Shown here piece by piece: positions 61,118 to 64,000 of a stretch of 64,000 nucleotides of DNA. Within the stretch, counting starts at the first letter, position 1. The number at the start of each line of letters is the position of its first letter. The translations under genes and the position numbers were made by a program. Under the pieces are notes generated by a model. That model saw only the letters and a list, made by a program, of their open reading frames with translations. It had not been told where the DNA came from and searched no databases. The DNA comes from Candidatus Neptunochlamydia vexilliferae (GTDB lineage: Bacteria > Chlamydiota > Chlamydiia > Chlamydiales > Simkaniaceae). The DNA lies in assembly GCF_015356785.1 (NCBI RefSeq), contig NZ_JAAEJV010000002.1, positions 1 to 64,000 of the forward strand. Direction: 5' to 3'.

Positions 61118-63580
61118 ATGTCGTATACAGAAGGAGAAACAGTTGTCCCACGCAGTGTGGAAGAGGAGATGAAGGAGAGCTACCTTCGCTACTCCATGTC
61201 GGTCATCATTGCCCGCGCTCTTCCCGATGTTCGTGATGGACTCAAACCCTCACAGCGACGGGTTTTATACGCGATGCGGCAGCTGAACCTCAGCCCCGGC
61301 GCGAAACACCGAAAGTGTGCAAAGATCTGTGGTGACACCTCAGGGGATTACCACCCTCATGGTGAGCAGGTCATTTACCCCACCCTTGTCCGGATGGCTC
61401 AAGATTGGGTGATGCGCTATACAATGGTCCAAGGGCAAGGAAACTTTGGCTCGATCGATGGAGACCCTCCAGCGGCGATGCGTTATACAGAAGCCCGCCT
61501 CACAAAGCCCTCGATGGCTCTGATGGAAGACCTCGATAAGGAAACGGTCGAATACATCCCCAACTACGACGAAACAAAAAAAGAGCCCACCGTTTTCCCC
61601 GCAAAGTTCCCGAACCTCCTCTGTAACGGTTCATCAGGAATTGCGGTGGGAATGGCGACCAACATCCCTCCCCACAACTTGACTGAGCTCTGCAAAGCGA
61701 CCGAGCTTTTGATCGATAACCCCAATGTGACTATCGATGAGATCATGGAAGTGATGCCTGCTCCCGACTTCCCAACAGGAGGGATGATCTGTGGTTACCG
61801 CGGAATTAAAGAGGCGTTCCACACCGGAAGAGGAAAGCTTAGAGTTCGAGGAACCATTCATGTTGAAGAGACCAAAACTGCTGACAAACAGCGTCTCATC
61901 ATCGACCAAGTTCCCTACAATGTCAACAAAGCCCGTCTCATCGAGCGGATTGCCGACCTTGTTAACAACAAAGCGATCACCGGAATCGCCGACATCCGTG
62001 ATGAATCGGATAAGCAAGGGATGCGCGTAGCGATCGACCTTAAGAAGGGAGAGATCCCCGATGTGGTGATCAACCAGCTCTACAAATTTACCGACATGCA
62101 GATCACCTTCGGGTGTAACATGCTTGCCCTCGATAAAGGGCTTCCCCGCATCATGAACGTCAAGCAGATGATCGCAGCATGGGTGGAGCACCGGATCGAA
62201 GTGGTCCGAGCGCGGACCCGCTTTGAACTTAACAAAGCCGAAGCGCGGGCTCACATCTTAGAGGGATATCTCAAAGCGCTTAGCCACCTCGATGATGTGG
62301 TCAAGATCATCCGGAAAAGTAACACCCGTGAAGAGGCAAAGATTGCCCTTGTCGAAAAGTATCAATTTACCGACCGTCAAGTCAACGCTGTCCTCGACCT
62401 TCGCCTCTATCAACTCACCGGAATGGAAAAAGAGAAGATCGAAGCCGAGTACGCCGATCTTCAAGCAAAAATTGCCCACTACCGGGCTATTCTTGGCAGT
62501 GAAGCTCTTGTTCGAGGGATTATCAAGGATGAACTCGGAGATATCCAAAAGTTTGACAAGACCGAGAGAAAAACCCAAATCGTCCCAGCCGAAGAGGAAT
62601 TCCAAATGGAAGACCTCATCGCTGACGAGCCGGTGATCCTCACCATCTCAAATGATGACTACATCAAGAGGATGCCAACTGGAACCTTTAGAGAACAGAA
62701 GCGAGGAGGTCAAGGAGTCATTGGCTTCGACCATAAGAAAGAGACCGATATGATCAAAGATATCTATGTTGCCTCGACCCACGATACCCTTATGTTCTTC
62801 ACCAACTTTGGCCGCGTCTATTGGGTCAAAGTGTGGCAGATTCCTGAAGCGGGAAGACGTTCGAAAGGGAAACCGCTCGTTAACCTCTTAGAGGGCTTGA
62901 GTGAAGGGGAGCGGATTGCCGCGCAGCTCCGCGTCCGTAAATTTGATGAGGAAGAGGCATCGATCCTCCTTGCAACCAAGCAAGGGGTTGTGAAGAAAAC
63001 TCTCCTCGAAGCCTTCAGCTCGCCTCGCCGTAAAGGGGTCTATGCGATCAACATCGACGAAGGGGATGAAGTCATTGCAGCCCACATGGTTCGCCCTGAA
63101 GAGCAGATCATGCTCTTTACCCACGAAGGGATGGCTGTTCGCTTTGACCAAGAGCAAGTCCGTGCGATGGGACGGGTGGCCCGTGGTGTCCGCGGCGTAA
63201 AGCTCAAAAGCGCTTCGGACCATGTCGTCTCGTGCGAAGTGGTTAGCGGTAACGAGACCGTCCTTGTTGTCTGTGAAAATGGATATGGAAAGCGGTCGAG
63301 TGTCGAGCAGTTTAGACAGACCCACCGTGGTGGCGTCGGAGTCCGCTCGATCATTACCAGCAAGAGGAATGGACAAGTTGTCGGCGCCCTTTCTGTCGGC
63401 GATAAAGATAGTGTGGTCCTTATGGCAAGCTCAGGGCACACCCTCCGCCTTAGCATGCAAGACATTCGGGTGATGGGGCGCTCCACCCAAGGGGTGAAAG
63501 TAGTCAACCTGAAAAATAGCGACACCCTTGTGGCGATGCAAAAAATCGAACATTTGGAAGAGAGTGAAGAGAAAAAATAG
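61118..63580 (+). CDS. gyrA: DNA gyrase subunit A
   Basis: 820 aa. MSVIIARALPDVRDGLKPSQRRVLYAM start, the active Tyr in ARLTKP-adjacent AMRYTEARLTK, and a quinolone-region GDYHPHGEQVIYPTLVRMAQDW with Gly/Glu at the E. coli 82/84-type positions. The C-terminal beta-pinwheel has blades and a GyrA-box-like KRGGQGV (QKRGGQGVIGF). AGGAG precedes the ATG. Confidence 0.97.
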   Translation: MSYTEGETVVPRSVEEEMKESYLRYSMSVIIARALPDVRDGLKPSQRRVLYAMRQLNLSPGAKHRKCAKICGDTSGDYHPHGEQVIYPTLVRMAQDWVMRYTMVQGQGNFGSIDGDPPAAMRYTEARLTKPSMALMEDLDKETVEYIPNYDETKKEPTVFPAKFPNLLCNGSSGIAVGMATNIPPHNLTELCKATELLIDNPNVTIDEIMEVMPAPDFPTGGMICGYRGIKEAFHTGRGKLRVRGTIHVEETKTADKQRLIIDQVPYNVNKARLIERIADLVNNKAITGIADIRDESDKQGMRVAIDLKKGEIPDVVINQLYKFTDMQITFGCNMLALDKGLPRIMNVKQMIAAWVEHRIEVVRARTRFELNKAEARAHILEGYLKALSHLDDVVKIIRKSNTREEAKIALVEKYQFTDRQVNAVLDLRLYQLTGMEKEKIEAEYADLQAKIAHYRAILGSEALVRGIIKDELGDIQKFDKTERKTQIVPAEEEFQMEDLIADEPVILTISNDDYIKRMPTGTFREQKRGGQGVIGFDHKKETDMIKDIYVASTHDTLMFFTNFGRVYWVKVWQIPEAGRRSKGKPLVNLLEGLSEGERIAAQLRVRKFDEEEASILLATKQGVVKKTLLEAFSSPRRKGVYAINIDEGDEVIAAHMVRPEEQIMLFTHEGMAVRFDQEQVRAMGRVARGVRGVKLKSASDHVVSCEVVSGNETVLVVCENGYGKRSSVEQFRQTHRGGVGVRSIITSKRNGQVVGALSVGDKDSVVLMASSGHTLRLSMQDIRVMGRSTQGVKVVNLKNSDTLVAMQKIEHLEESEEKK

Positions 63581-64000
63581 AGCCCTTTTTGTCACCTTCG
63601 AAGGAGGTGAAGGGGCGGGAAAGACCACCCTCATCAATCGGGTCTATGAAACGCTCTCCTCCAAGGGACACACCGTCATTAAGACCTTCGAGCCAGGGGA
63701 TACCCCTCTGGGTGAGGAGATCCGTAAGCTTGTCCTCTTGCAAGAAGAGCGCCCCGTCTGTAAGCAAAGTGAGCTTTTCCTCTTCCTCACAGATCGGGCT
63801 CAACATGTGCAAGAGGTGATTGTGCCCGCCCTCGAAGAGGGGAAAATCGTCCTGTGCGACCGGTTTAATGACTCGACGATGGCCTACCAAGGGGTTGCCC
63901 GCGCTCTAGACCCCGATCTTCTCGAAAAAATCTGTCTCACTGCAACCGACGGCCTTGTCCCCGATCTTACCCTCTATCTCGACCTCGATCCCAAGGAGGG
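63564..64000 (+). CDS. tmk: thymidylate kinase, truncated by the window end
   Basis: GTG start at 63564, overlapping the gyrA stop by 17 bases, with GGAAGAG just before it. Reads RALFVTFEGGEGAGKTTLIN (P-loop) then TFEPGDTPLGEEIR, ELFLFLTDRAQHVQEVI and VLCDRFNDSTMAYQG (DR motif). Phosphorylates dTMP to dTDP. About 145 codons are present; the 3' end is outside the window. Order gyrB-gyrA-tmk is chlamydial. Confidence 0.93.
   Translation, partial: MKRKNRALFVTFEGGEGAGKTTLINRVYETLSSKGHTVIKTFEPGDTPLGEEIRKLVLLQEERPVCKQSELFLFLTDRAQHVQEVIVPALEEGKIVLCDRFNDSTMAYQGVARALDPDLLEKICLTATDGLVPDLTLYLDLDPKE

Overview
The window is a stretch of chromosome from a member of the Chlamydiae, most likely an environmental (amoeba-associated or Simkania-like) lineage rather than Chlamydia itself. 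The evidence is gene content and order: dcd-ruvB-SpoIID and glgX next to an Slc1/CT043-type secretion chaperone, a CNNM/CNNM/NifS/PP2C block, a DUF721-gyrB-gyrA-tmk block, dnaA next to yidC, and a large PknD-type kinase all match chlamydial neighbourhoods. Around them sit accessory genes unlike those of Chlamydia: a full classical menaquinone pathway, a serpin, ankyrin/F-box/TPR effector candidates, a group II intron and an IS.

Layout. 1-2195: the 3' part or whole of an ORF-less group II intron, then a DDE transposase. 2196-10479: an accessory island on the minus strand with a caspase-like/degenerate STAND/TPR protein, a 1220-aa coiled-coil protein ending in fascin-like repeats and a 449-aa relative, headed by a divergent 49-aa ORF and an XRE regulator. 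10535-12004: a DUF4143 ATPase cassette with inverted terminal motifs, inserted at the 3' end of the kinase gene, whose last codons are duplicated. 11957-17645: pknD, trpS, a lipase-like protein and a small unknown gene. 17686-24581: LRR-like protein, membrane protein, SpoIID, ruvB, dcd, FtsB-like and two CNNM-type proteins. 24640-30231: tail-anchored ankyrin-like protein, NifS-type desulfurase, PP2C, serpin, CPBP protease and lipoprotein. 30339-31011: a HigBA-type toxin-antitoxin pair whose toxin is frameshifted. 31008-33433: glgX and a CesT-type chaperone. 33434-37626: hairpin-rich spacer and a 1267-aa nucleotidyltransferase/TPR protein. 37881-43875: dnaA, yidC and a TPR protein. 44206-58080: menaquinone region. 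58265-64000: DUF721, gyrB, gyrA and a truncated tmk.

How genes work together. menF, menD, menH, menC, menE, menB, a hotdog thioesterase (probable DHNA-CoA hydrolase), menA and ubiE/menG would take chorismate to menaquinone. The minus-strand men operon is interleaved with effector-like genes: a 496-aa protein whose stop overlaps the menD start, and an F-box/ankyrin protein between menD and menH. PknD and PP2C form opposing Ser/Thr phosphorylation activities.

Most interesting signals: (1) a ~165-bp palindromic, MITE-like repeat present four times, each copy filling the gap between two minus-strand genes or abutting a start codon; (2) the caspase/STAND/TPR plus coiled-coil/fascin-repeat operon with a promoter motif shared by the 49-aa ORF and the 1220-aa gene; (3) the DUF4143 cassette that regenerates the C-terminus of the gene it entered; (4) effector-like genes translationally coupled inside the men operon; (5) the secreted serpin.
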